Assembly (NCBI GenBank): GCA_964246745.1
Contig: CAXTRK010000006.1
Location: 71,654-135,653, forward strand
Source: Lichenicoccus sp964246745
GTDB lineage: Bacteria; Pseudomonadota; Alphaproteobacteria; Acetobacterales; Acetobacteraceae
Direction of reading: 5' to 3'
DNA length: 64,000 nt
In this document: in pieces, positions 34,928 to 43,216 of the stretch
How the letters are laid out: each line of letters opens with the position of its first letter
Numbering within the stretch: the stretch's first letter is position 1
The notes under the pieces: generated by a model
The model's database searches: none
What the model saw: only the letters and a program-made list of their open reading frames with translations
What the model was told of the DNA's origin: nothing
Position numbers and translations under genes: made by a program

Positions 34928-36064
34928 TCAGTGCAGGATGATTTCGACGCGGCGGTTCTGCGCCTCGCGCGTGTCAGGGCCGGTCGGCACCAGCGGATGC
35001 GTCTCGCCGAAGCCCTGCGTCTCGATTGCGCCTTCCGGCACGCCGTCGCGGATCAGCTCAGCCTTGACGCTCTCCGCACGTCGGATCGACAGACCCATGT
35101 TGTAACGCTCACCGCGCGGACCCGGGTGAACCGCTGACGTGTCGGTGTAGCCATTGACCTCGATGCGAGTCGTTTGCACCCGGGTCGAGGCCTGTGCCGC
35201 CTCGGCAATGATCTGACGGGCGCGATCGCTGAGGTTGGACTTGTCCCAATCGAAGAACACGAGATAGGTGCGGGCCGGCGCCGGGGCAGGGGCCACGACC
35301 GGAGCAGGCGGCGGCGGCGGCGGCGCCGTCTCGAAGGCGTAGCGAATGCCCAGCATGAAGGAGTGATCGAAGTTGTCGTTGAAGTCCGCGTTGCCCTTGT
35401 GGATGCCGGACGGCGTGTAGGCGGTCGACTGGAAGGCGGAGCCGGTCAGGCTGTTGGTGGTGGACAGGAAGCGGTACTCCGCGGTCACGGCGAGACCTGG
35501 GACTTGGGTGATGTTGTAGGCTACGCCGACGATGCCCTGATAGGCGAACGCGCCTTGCGTGCCGCCGACGCGGTTGACGTCACCATTGTCATAGACTGTC
35601 GAGAGCGGAGACAGATGTGTCCACAGATAGCCGGCGCCGACGCCGACATAGGGCGTCACTGGCAGGGCGATGCCGAACTGCTCCAGGTTGAGGTCATACA
35701 GCACGTTGACCATCGGGCCGTATTTTTCCGAATGGCCGTTGGTATAGCCCGGCACGGGAGTCCTGCCGCGATGTTCGGCCTCGTTCTGCATGTACAAGCC
35801 CTCAAGCTCGATACGCAGCCCGTTCGCCATGCCGTAGCCAAACGACGCCTCGCCGGTATAGCCGTTCTTGAAGCGATACTTGGACGAGTTTGCGCCCTCC
35901 GTGCCATCCGCGAAGGTGGTCGGAGAGAAGTGCGACTTGATGTCCTGCTGGATGGTGTAGCCGCCGCCGAGACTCACATAGGGGCCGACAACGGGCTGTG
36001 CCATGGCCACCGCGGGAGCCGCGGCCATGAGGGTAGTTCCAAGAAGTGCCGTGCGCAGACGCAT
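34928..36064 (-). CDS. OmpA-family outer-membrane protein
   Basis: 378 residues from the ATG at 36064. There is a signal peptide (LLGTTLMAAAPAVAMA) and then a beta-barrel with alternating hydrophobic strands (VGPYVSLGGGYTIQQ; GYTGEASFGYGM; VTPYVGVGAGYLWTH; SFMLGIRYAFE). A Pro-rich linker runs at about residues 240-260. The OmpA C-terminal peptidoglycan-binding domain has RIEVNGYTDTSAV and NMGLSIRRAESVKAELI with the conserved Asp and Arg. It anchors the outer membrane to the cell wall. It is monocistronic, with its own terminator. Confidence 0.93.
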   Translation of the reverse strand: MRLRTALLGTTLMAAAPAVAMAQPVVGPYVSLGGGYTIQQDIKSHFSPTTFADGTEGANSSKYRFKNGYTGEASFGYGMANGLRIELEGLYMQNEAEHRGRTPVPGYTNGHSEKYGPMVNVLYDLNLEQFGIALPVTPYVGVGAGYLWTHLSPLSTVYDNGDVNRVGGTQGAFAYQGIVGVAYNITQVPGLAVTAEYRFLSTTNSLTGSAFQSTAYTPSGIHKGNADFNDNFDHSFMLGIRYAFETAPPPPPPAPVVAPAPAPARTYLVFFDWDKSNLSDRARQIIAEAAQASTRVQTTRIEVNGYTDTSAVHPGPRGERYNMGLSIRRAESVKAELIRDGVPEGAIETQGFGETHPLVPTGPDTREAQNRRVEIILH

Positions 36065-36412
36065 TGTCTCGTCCTCTTCAATCAATCAACCGCTTGAGAA
36101 GCCGCCAACCATCGGCGGCACAGTCTCGTCGCAGTGCCTAATCCGCATATAGAACCAGCGGTTGCCGTTGGATAATCAGAACCGGGTGCATTCATCCATT
36201 CGAACACGCGATGTGACGCAAACAACACAGTTTGTTAACACGTTGTGATGATTGCGTGAGTACTGGCCGTTTAACGAGAAAAAAGCGCGTCTTCGGCATA
36301 TGCGGGCACTTGTCGTTACGGTAGGCCAAGCAGCCTCGCCGATTTGCGCGAGGCTTGCCGTCATGCCGACCGCGCGCAGCAACGAGGCGCTGGCGAAGCC
36401 GCCACCGTCGCG
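36065..36412. other. 348 bp intergenic, comparatively AT-rich, upstream of ompA
   Basis: No gene seen. The GC drop and isolated CTATAT hexamer on the minus strand around 36146-36151 suggest the ompA promoter, but the -35 is weak (TTATCC). A GTTAAC palindrome lies near 36233-36238. Confidence 0.4.
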
Positions 36413-37027
36413 TCAGTGACGATCACCGCCCGCTTCTGGGCGGCCCGCTGCGGCAGCATCGGCGCGAGGATCGCACCGGCGCACCGCGATCCGCTCCGCC
36501 GGCCGCCAAGCGCTGAGCGACGCCAGCGCCATGCGGGTGGTCCTGTCGACGCTGTCGCCGCATTCGATGATGATGTCCGCCTCCGCATAGACCGGATGGC
36601 GCACGCGCATCAGCCCGGTCAGGATCTCGCGCGGATTGCCGCCGGCGAGCAACGGCCGATGGGAGCGTCCGCTGACCCGGCGCACCAGCGTCTCGATCGG
36701 ACAGCGCAACCAGATCGAGATGGCATGCTCGCGGATCGCAGCCCTGGTCGCATCGTCCATGAACGCGCCGCCACCCGTCGCCAGCACGACCCTGTCCTCC
36801 TGGAGCAGGCGGGAGATCACCCGTCGTTCGCCCTCGCGGAACGCCGGCTCTCCCCAGAGTGCCCACATCTCGGAGATGCTGCGTCCGGCGGCGCGCTCGA
36901 TCTCGAAATCCGCGTCCCGGAAGGCGAGACCCAGCCGAGCGGCAAGCTTGCGGCCGATGGTGGTCTTGCCGGCGCCCATCAAGCCGATCAGGACGATGGA
37001 ACGCGGACGCGCGGTGCTGCGTGACAT
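36413..37027 (-). CDS. aroK: Shikimate kinase
   Basis: 204 residues from the ATG at 37027. Walker A GLMGAGKTTIGRKLA lies near the N-terminus. The shikimate-binding Asp is in RDADFEIE, followed by GEPAFREGERRVI, the VLATGGGAFMDD glycine loop and the lid Arg region SGRSHRPLL. It phosphorylates shikimate in the chorismate pathway. The C-terminus is extended by a Pro/Ala/Arg-rich tail compared with typical ~175-residue AroK. Usually aroB follows; here it does not. Confidence 0.95.
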   Translation of the reverse strand: MSRSTARPRSIVLIGLMGAGKTTIGRKLAARLGLAFRDADFEIERAAGRSISEMWALWGEPAFREGERRVISRLLQEDRVVLATGGGAFMDDATRAAIREHAISIWLRCPIETLVRRVSGRSHRPLLAGGNPREILTGLMRVRHPVYAEADIIIECGDSVDRTTRMALASLSAWRPAERIAVRRCDPRADAAAAGRPEAGGDRH

Positions 37028-37085
37028 AATCGTGAAGCTAGCATAGAGGCTCCGGGTCAACCATGAGCCGGCGGGAGGGCCACGC

Positions 37086-37241
37086 ATGATCCGTGTTTTT
37101 GCCATCGTTCTTGGCGCCGGGATCGTGGCACTGCTTGGAGGTTTCCTCTATCTGGGCGCCTCGCCGCCAAAGCCGCATATCCGCGACATGCACGTGGTGC
37201 TGCCGAACACTCGTTTCAGCGACAATCCAACCCACAAATAA
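37086..37241 (+). CDS. Single-pass membrane peptide, 51 aa
   Basis: An ATG at 37086 follows a strong GGGAGG 6-7 bases upstream. The product is one transmembrane helix (VFAIVLGAGIVALLGGFLYLG) followed by a short periplasmic-like tail with PPKPHIRDMHVVLPN. Divergent from aroK and 4 bp before the xerD ATG. Similar short helix-plus-Pro peptides sit between aroK and the recombinase in related alphaproteobacteria to my recollection. Function unknown. Confidence 0.65.
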   Translation: MIRVFAIVLGAGIVALLGGFLYLGASPPKPHIRDMHVVLPNTRFSDNPTHK

Positions 37242-37245
37242 GCCG

Positions 37246-38214
37246 ATGGACCGCTTTCAGGAGAGTTTCCTCGAGATGCTTGCCGCCGAGCGCGGCGCCT
37301 CGCGCAACACGCTCAAGGCCTATGCCGCCGACCTCGCCGACTTCGCCCGCCATGCCGAAGCCGCCGGAGAAAGTGCCGCCATGGTCTCGGTGCCGGTGCT
37401 GCGCGCCTACATGGCAGCGCTCAACGACGCCGGAATGTCCGCCCGCACCGCGGCCCGCCGGCTGTCCTGCCTGAAGCAGTTTCATCGTCATCTGCTGCGC
37501 GAAGGCGCGCGCCGCGACGATCCCTGCCAGCACCTCGATGCGCCACGCCTGCCGCGGACGCTGCCGCGTGTGCTCTCGGAGGACGAGGTCGACCGCCTGT
37601 TCGCCGCCTGCGCGCCCGCCGTGCATGCACGCGAGGCCGCGCCCTCGCAGGATCTGCGCCGCCGCACGGCGCGCGCCGCCATCGAGATGCTCTATGCGAC
37701 CGGCATGCGCATCTCCGAGCTGCTGGCGCTGCGCGCGGACAGCCTCGCTCACGACGCGCCGATGCTGCTGGTCCGCGGCAAGGGCGGCCGTGAGCGCGTG
37801 GTGCCGTTGTCGGACACGGCACGCGAGGCGGCGGCCGAGCTGGTCGCGGGGCGTGCCCCGGCCGTCTGGCTGTTCCCCGGACGCAATCCCGCGCGCGCTC
37901 TGTCCAGACAGGGCTTTGATCTGATCCTCGCCGAGGTCGGCCGCCGCGCCGGCATCGACCCGGACCGTCTGTCGCCGCACGTGCTGCGTCATTCCTTTGC
38001 CAGCCACATGCTGGCGCGCGGCGCCGACCTGCGCTCGCTGCAGATGCTGCTCGGTCATGCCGATATCGCGACGACGCAAATCTATACGCACGTCCAGGCG
38101 GCGCGGCTGAAGCACCTGCTCGAGCTGCACCATCCGCTGTCGCGCGCTCCCTTGGCTGCCCCCTTGGCCGATCAGGCAACTGTGCTAAAGGCCCGCGATG
38201 CGTCACTTTCTTGA
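37246..38214 (+). CDS. xerD: Tyrosine recombinase XerD/XerC family
   Basis: 322 residues. The N-terminal SAM-like core-binding domain (FLEMLAAERGASRNTLKAYAADL) is followed by the catalytic domain with all residues: Arg in YATGMRISELLAL, Lys in VRGKGGRERVVPL, HxxR in SPHVLRHSFASHML, His in LLGHADIATTQIY and the nucleophile Tyr in the same stretch. XerCD resolves chromosome dimers at dif. Position directly before accA is usual for the XerD paralogue in alphaproteobacteria; XerC cannot be formally excluded. Its end overlaps accA by 17 bp. Confidence 0.9.
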   Translation: MDRFQESFLEMLAAERGASRNTLKAYAADLADFARHAEAAGESAAMVSVPVLRAYMAALNDAGMSARTAARRLSCLKQFHRHLLREGARRDDPCQHLDAPRLPRTLPRVLSEDEVDRLFAACAPAVHAREAAPSQDLRRRTARAAIEMLYATGMRISELLALRADSLAHDAPMLLVRGKGGRERVVPLSDTAREAAAELVAGRAPAVWLFPGRNPARALSRQGFDLILAEVGRRAGIDPDRLSPHVLRHSFASHMLARGADLRSLQMLLGHADIATTQIYTHVQAARLKHLLELHHPLSRAPLAAPLADQATVLKARDASLS

Positions 38215-39154
38215 TTTCGAAAAACCGGTTGCCGAGCTCGAGGACAAGATCGAAGAGCTTCGCCAGATGTCGGACGCGGAAGGCATCAACATCGCCGACG
38301 AGATCGCCCGGCTCACTGACAAGGCGGACCGCCAGCTCCGCGCCACCTATGCGAAACTCACCCCGTGGCAGAAGGTGCAGGTCGCCCGCCATCCGCAACG
38401 GCCGCATGCCCTCGACTATATCGCAACGTTGCTCACCGACTATGTTCCGCTTGCCGGCGACCGCACCTTTGCCGAGGACCGCGCCATCGTCGGCGGCCTG
38501 GCCCGCTTCGAGGGTCAGCCGGTCATGGTCATCGCCACCGAGCGCGGCGACGATCTCGACACCAGGCTTGCGCATAATTTCGGCATGGCGCGCCCCGAGG
38601 GATACCGCAAGGTGCGCCGGCTCGCGGAGCTTGCCGGACGCTTCGGTCTGCCGATCCTGACCTTTGTCGACACCGCGGGCGCCTTCCCTGGCATCGAGGC
38701 GGAGGCACGCGGGCAGGCCGAGGCGATCGCCCGTTCGACCGATACGTTGCTCTCGGCGCCGGTGCCGATCATCGCCACCGTGATCGGCGAAGGCGGCTCC
38801 GGCGGCGCGGTGGCTCTCGCCGCCGGCGACCGTTTGCTGATGCTGGAGCACGCCATCTACTCGGTGATCTCTCCGGAGGGCTGTGCCGCGATCCTGTGGC
38901 GCGACTCCGCCCAGGCGCCGGCGGCGGCCGAGGCGATGCGCCTGACCGCCGCCGACCTCAAGCAGTTCGGCCTCATCGACGAGATCATCGCCGAGCCGGT
39001 GGGCGGCGCGCACCGCGATGCGCAATCAGCGATCGGCGCCGTCGGCCGCGCCATCGCCGCGGCGCTGCCGCCGCTGCTGGCGCTGGAGGCCGCGGCGCTC
39101 ACCGCCTTGCGCCGCGAGAAGTATCTGGCGATGGGCCGCGATAGTCTCGCCTGA
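38198..39154 (+). CDS. accA: Acetyl-CoA carboxylase carboxyltransferase subunit alpha
   Basis: 318 residues, family length. Typical blocks are FLDFEKPVAELEDKIEELR, ARHPQRPHALDYI, RPEGYRKVRRLAELAGRFG, FVDTAGAFPGIEAEARGQAEAIAR and IGEGGSGGAVALAAGDRL. With AccD it transfers the carboxyl group from biotin to acetyl-CoA, the first step of fatty-acid synthesis. The start lies inside the 3' end of xerD. Confidence 0.97.
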   Translation: MRHFLDFEKPVAELEDKIEELRQMSDAEGINIADEIARLTDKADRQLRATYAKLTPWQKVQVARHPQRPHALDYIATLLTDYVPLAGDRTFAEDRAIVGGLARFEGQPVMVIATERGDDLDTRLAHNFGMARPEGYRKVRRLAELAGRFGLPILTFVDTAGAFPGIEAEARGQAEAIARSTDTLLSAPVPIIATVIGEGGSGGAVALAAGDRLLMLEHAIYSVISPEGCAAILWRDSAQAPAAAEAMRLTAADLKQFGLIDEIIAEPVGGAHRDAQSAIGAVGRAIAAALPPLLALEAAALTALRREKYLAMGRDSLA

Positions 39155-39164
39155 TCAGCCTTGC

Positions 39165-39929
39165 TCACGCGCCGCGGGAGGGCTCGCCTTCGAGCGCAGT
39201 GAAACCCAGGCTTTCGATCAGGCCGCGCACCGCCGCCGCCGCCTCGCGCACCGCGTCCGCATCGCGCCCCTTGCTGACCAGGCTGACGCCGCGACTGCCG
39301 GCGGCGTTTCGCTCGTACGGGTAACTGCCGAGATCGAGGCTCGGGAAACGACGCTGGATCGCTTCCAGCCCCGCCGCGATGGCGCCTTCGGACAGGTTGT
39401 CCGCGTGCCAGCTCGCCGACACCACCGGCCGGCCGCCTTTCAGGCTCGGCGCCAGGCATTCGAACATGGCACGCATGATACGCGGCACGCCTGCCATGAC
39501 GTGCACGTTGCTGATGGAAAACCCGGGCGCCACCGAGACCGGGTTCTCGATCGGCACGGCGCCGCGCGGCAGCATCGCCATGCGCTGCCGCGCGGCATTG
39601 AACGTGCCGGGGGCCATCATCGCTTCCAGCTTGGCGAAGCTCTCCGGGTGGATCTCCCAGGGCACGCCGAAGGCTTCGGCGACGCAGGGGCTGGTGATGT
39701 CGTCGTGCGTCGGCCCGATGCCGCCGGTTGTCAGCAGATGGTCGAAGCGGGCGCGCAGCTCGACGACGGCGGCCACGATGGTCTCGCGCACATCCGGGAT
39801 GACGCGGACCTCGCGCACGTCGATGCCGATCTCGCCCAGCCGTCTGGCCAGGAACTGGATGTTGGCGTCCTGGGTGCGGCCGGAGAGAATCTCGTTGCCG
39901 ATCACCAGAATGCAGGCGGTAGGGTTCAT
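39165..39929 (-). CDS. CinA-like molybdopterin-binding-domain protein
   Basis: 254 residues from the ATG at 39929. It has the MoCF-type domain ACILVIGNEILSGRTQDANIQ, FDHLLTTGGIGPTHDDIT and VMAGVPRIMRAMF. It corresponds to the N-terminal half of CinA and lacks the C-terminal nicotinamide-nucleotide deamidase domain; such short proteins are annotated as competence/damage-inducible protein A. It is convergent with accA (10 bp gap). Confidence 0.88.
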   Translation of the reverse strand: MNPTACILVIGNEILSGRTQDANIQFLARRLGEIGIDVREVRVIPDVRETIVAAVVELRARFDHLLTTGGIGPTHDDITSPCVAEAFGVPWEIHPESFAKLEAMMAPGTFNAARQRMAMLPRGAVPIENPVSVAPGFSISNVHVMAGVPRIMRAMFECLAPSLKGGRPVVSASWHADNLSEGAIAAGLEAIQRRFPSLDLGSYPYERNAAGSRGVSLVSKGRDADAVREAAAAVRGLIESLGFTALEGEPSRGA

Positions 39930-39967
39930 GCGTTCGGTCTCTGTCCTGGCCGGGCGGCGTTGCCTAC

Positions 39968-40786
39968 ATGGGAGCGATGAACAAAATAGCATCTGTGCCT
40001 TGCGGTTTCATTCGGGTGATCGACCTGGAGACGACCGGCAACAGCTTCACCGATGGCGGCGTGGTGGAGATCGGCTGGCAGGATGTGGCGCCACGCGCGG
40101 ACCGGCCGGGTGAATGGAGCCTTTCCGGCCCGCCGCAGTCGCGCCTGGTGCGGCCCGGCCATCCGATCTCGCCCTCCACCTCGGCGATCCATCACATCGT
40201 CGACGAGGACGTGGCCGCGGCGCCCGCCTGGCATGAGATCGCTCCCCTGGTGCTGTGCCATGATTCCGGCGGCCAAGCGCCGCTGGCGCTCGCCGCCCAT
40301 CGCGCGAGTTTCGAGCAGCGCTGGTGCCGCCCAGCCTGGTCCGGACACGCGCGCTGGATTTGCACCTACAAATGCGCGCTGCGCCTCTGGCCCGACGAGC
40401 CGGGACATTCCAACCAGGGGCTGCGCTACTCCCGTCGCCCCCACGGCCTGGATCGGGCGCTCGGCCTGCCGGCGCACCGGGCGGCGCCCGACGCCTATGT
40501 CACCGCGCATCATCTGCGCGACATGCTGGCGCTCGCGGATGTGGCGCAGTTGCTGGCCTGGTCGGATGCGCCCGCCCTGCTGGCGCGCGTCCCGCATGGC
40601 GCCTGGCGCGGCCGCCGCTGGCGCGATCTCGACGACGCCGCTCTGGCAGGTCTTCTCGCCGGCGAGTCCGGCGGCAACGCCGACCTGATCTTCACCGCAC
40701 GCACCGAGCACGAACGCCGCGCCGGCGCCGCGCCGCAGGCGGGTGCGGCTGCGCAGTTCTCGCTCGGCTTGCAGGCCGGTGGGTGA
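39968..40786 (+). CDS. DnaQ-like 3'-5' exonuclease
   Basis: 272 residues (ATG 39977 is an alternative start). Exo I motif VIDLETTGNSFTDGG with the two acidic residues, Exo II in ALAAHRASFEQRW, and Exo III AAPDAYVTAHHLRDML (H-x4-D) make it a DEDDh exonuclease close to exodeoxyribonuclease X. The C-terminal WRGRRWRDL and ADLIFTARTEHERR segments resemble the exonuclease X-like extension. Probable DNA-repair nuclease; divergent from the cinA-like gene. Confidence 0.85.
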   Translation: MGAMNKIASVPCGFIRVIDLETTGNSFTDGGVVEIGWQDVAPRADRPGEWSLSGPPQSRLVRPGHPISPSTSAIHHIVDEDVAAAPAWHEIAPLVLCHDSGGQAPLALAAHRASFEQRWCRPAWSGHARWICTYKCALRLWPDEPGHSNQGLRYSRRPHGLDRALGLPAHRAAPDAYVTAHHLRDMLALADVAQLLAWSDAPALLARVPHGAWRGRRWRDLDDAALAGLLAGESGGNADLIFTARTEHERRAGAAPQAGAAAQFSLGLQAGG

Positions 40787-40789
40787 CGA

Positions 40790-41806
40790 CTACAGATAGT
40801 CCCGCAGCAACGGCACCAGCGGCTTGTCCGCCTCTGGCATGGCATACTCCGAAAGCCGGTCCGGGCGCACCCAGGCGAGACTCTGGCCCTCGCGCGGTTC
40901 GGCCATGCCCTGCCAGCGGCGGCACAGATAGAGCGGCATCAGCAGATGGAAGCCGTCATAGCCGTGCGAGGCGAAGCTGAACGGCGCGAGGCAGGTGGAG
41001 GAGACATCGATGCCGAGCTCTTCGCGCAGTTCGCGGATCAATGCCCGCTCGGGGATCTCGCCTGGCTCCATCTTGCCGCCCGGGAACTCCCACAGGCCCG
41101 CCATCGGCCGTCCTTCCGGCCGGCGCGACAGCAGGATGCGGCTGTCGCTGTCGATCAGTGCGCAGGCGGCGACCAGGACCAGGGGCCGCCGCGCGACCGG
41201 CCCCGGCTCGATGCTCGGCTCGGGTCCAAGGTCGGACCCAAGGTCGGATAGCGCGCGCAGGTCGGCCGGTTCGGCCGCGAACCGCAGCACCGGCTGGCTG
41301 GCGCCGCGCGCCTCGAACCGCTGCGTGCCGCTGCCGGTCTCGCGAAAGCCGATGCGGCGCAGCACGGCGGCGGAAGCGGGATTATCGGTGGCGACCTGCG
41401 CGGTCAGCCGGTCGAGGCCGCGTTCCGAGAGCGCCCAATGGGCAATCCGGCCTGCCGCCTCGCTGGCCACGCCGCGGCCCCAATGGCTCCTGGCAATCCA
41501 GTAGCCGAGATCGGCGATGCGCGCGCCGGCTTCGATCTGCACGCCGACACAGCCAAGGACGGCGTCGTCGCGTCTGGCGGTAATGACAAAATGATGCGCC
41601 TGACCCGCCGCCGCCTGTTCGACGGTCGAAGCGATCCAACTGTCGGCGAGCGGCCGCGGGTAGGGGAACGGAAGCTGGGCCAGCATGCGCACGATGCCCC
41701 AGTCGTTGATCAGTCGATGGATCGCCTCGGCATCGCGAGGCCGCGGCGGTCGCAGGATAAAGCGGGCGGTGACGAGTTCGGCCTGGCTGCCCGCCGCCTG
41801 CCTCAC
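40790..41806 (-). CDS. GNAT acetyltransferase - NUDIX hydrolase fusion
   Basis: 338 residues from a GTG at 41806 that overlaps the upstream TGA (GTGA), so it is translationally coupled to the Rieske oxygenase. Residues 1-170 are a RimJ/RimL-type GNAT (ARFILRPPRPRDAEAIHRLI; GYWIARSHWGRGVASEAAGR; NPASAAVLRRIGFRETG). Residues about 205-338 are a MutT-like NUDIX domain with box GGKMEPGEIPERALIRELRE followed by ELGI. The linker carries a small tandem repeat (DLGSDLG). NUDIX half: probable 8-oxo-dGTP or related pyrophosphatase. The target of the GNAT half is unknown. Confidence 0.88.
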   Translation of the reverse strand: MRQAAGSQAELVTARFILRPPRPRDAEAIHRLINDWGIVRMLAQLPFPYPRPLADSWIASTVEQAAAGQAHHFVITARRDDAVLGCVGVQIEAGARIADLGYWIARSHWGRGVASEAAGRIAHWALSERGLDRLTAQVATDNPASAAVLRRIGFRETGSGTQRFEARGASQPVLRFAAEPADLRALSDLGSDLGPEPSIEPGPVARRPLVLVAACALIDSDSRILLSRRPEGRPMAGLWEFPGGKMEPGEIPERALIRELREELGIDVSSTCLAPFSFASHGYDGFHLLMPLYLCRRWQGMAEPREGQSLAWVRPDRLSEYAMPEADKPLVPLLRDYL

Positions 41807-42912
41807 GCAGCCTCGATGCCGCGCGCCATCAGCAAGTCCCGCAGGTTGCGGATCACTGGAAACACTTCCTGGTTGCAGTCGCCGCACTGCGCGTCCCAGG
41901 CCGCCTGTTCCAGCTCGACGACGTCGCGGTCCTCGCGGAAAATCCGCTCGGTAAAGAGCACGAGGAATGGCCAGGCGGCATTCAACACTCCGGGGATCTT
42001 CGGCTTTTTCACCGAAAGTAGCCCGAAGGTGCGGTTGCTGCGCTGTTCCGCGTCCACGGGTGTGTAGGCGATCCAGAGATCCATCACCGGTTGCGTATTG
42101 GCACTGCGGATACGCAACGTCTGATAAGGGTATTCGGTACGGATGGTCATGACGTCGCGGTTGTCGTGCTTGGTGTTGACGGCGCGCCGCTCGCCGAAGA
42201 TGAGCGCTTCGCCGACCGGCTGCTTGCCGCCGGTGCGCGCGAAGCTGTAGCGCGCCTCGATCCAGTCATGGCCGCGATCCTGGCCCAGGAAACGCGGCCG
42301 CATCTGGCCCATCTGCCTGGCGTGCATGAACTGATGGTTCATGTCCATCAGGTTCTCATGCATGAAACTGTAGTGGCAGCCCACCAGCCGGCCGAAGCGG
42401 CGGGTCTTGTAGGCGGGGTCGTCGGCGGCGGTAAAAGCCGGCAAAGGCGTGCGTTCGGCCAGCGCTGGATCTCCCGGGAACACCAGAATCATCCCGCAGC
42501 GCTCCTGACACGGATAGGCGCGCACCCCGTTCGGCAACTTGTCCTTTCCCAGATAGGGCACGTCGACGCATTTGCCGGAGCGCGCATAGGCCCAGCCATG
42601 GTAGCAGCAACGCACCTGCTGGCCTTCGACGGTGCCCTTGCTCAGCGGCACCTGACGGTGCGCGCAGCGATCCTCCAGCGCATACACCGCGCCATCGTTC
42701 GGGCGCACCAGGACAATCGGCTCGCCGGCGAACGAAGCCGCGAGCGTGCGTCCTGGCTTGAGCTCGCGCGACCACGCCAGCGGATACCAATGGTCGGGAT
42801 GGCTGCGGATACGCCGCAGATCGGTGGTGCGTGTGATCGCGCCTGCGGCGTCGACGCATTCCGGTTGGCGTCCGCTGCCGTCCGCCTGCGCCATGACATA
42901 GTCCTGATCCAT
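41803..42912 (-). CDS. Rieske non-heme iron oxygenase, alpha subunit
   Basis: 369 residues from the ATG at 42912 with GGGGA upstream. The Rieske [2Fe-2S] site is complete: C83-x-H85 (CAHRQVPL) and C102-x2-H105 (RCCYHGWAY). The mononuclear iron triad is in the block SFMHENLMDMNHQFMHARQ (D-x2-H-x3-H). Length and architecture match demethylase-type or single-component ring-hydroxylating oxygenases such as VanA-like proteins. The C-terminal region is rich in Cys (AQCGDCNQ). No reductase gene is adjacent. Divergent from the amine oxidase operon. Confidence 0.9.
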   Translation of the reverse strand: MDQDYVMAQADGSGRQPECVDAAGAITRTTDLRRIRSHPDHWYPLAWSRELKPGRTLAASFAGEPIVLVRPNDGAVYALEDRCAHRQVPLSKGTVEGQQVRCCYHGWAYARSGKCVDVPYLGKDKLPNGVRAYPCQERCGMILVFPGDPALAERTPLPAFTAADDPAYKTRRFGRLVGCHYSFMHENLMDMNHQFMHARQMGQMRPRFLGQDRGHDWIEARYSFARTGGKQPVGEALIFGERRAVNTKHDNRDVMTIRTEYPYQTLRIRSANTQPVMDLWIAYTPVDAEQRSNRTFGLLSVKKPKIPGVLNAAWPFLVLFTERIFREDRDVVELEQAAWDAQCGDCNQEVFPVIRNLRDLLMARGIEAA

Positions 42913-43216
42913 CGTTCCCCGATCCGCAATCAACGGCGCGCCTGGAATGAGGCGGGTGTGTGCCTGTGTCCCAGCATAGCCGCTCTGCGCCTCGTGGCGA
43001 GCCACCAAATGAAACCGGCTGGCCGAACAACGACGCGCTGCGTCGCTCGCTCCATGTTGCGCAAAAATCAAGCATTGCCCTGCGCGCCGCTCCTGTGGCA
43101 GAGAAGAACACGGCATTCAGGGCGTCAGTTCCGCCAAAAACATAGGCGTTCTGGAGTTTATCGTGGCGGATGACCATAAAATACTCAGTGTAGTGCCAAG
43201 ATTAGGAGCATGATGC
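42913..43216. other. 304 bp divergent promoter region between Rieske and amine-oxidase genes
   Basis: No gene is supported here. A TAAAAT hexamer near 43176 on the plus strand could be a -10 for the amine oxidase operon, but no matching -35 is convincing. Confidence 0.4.
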
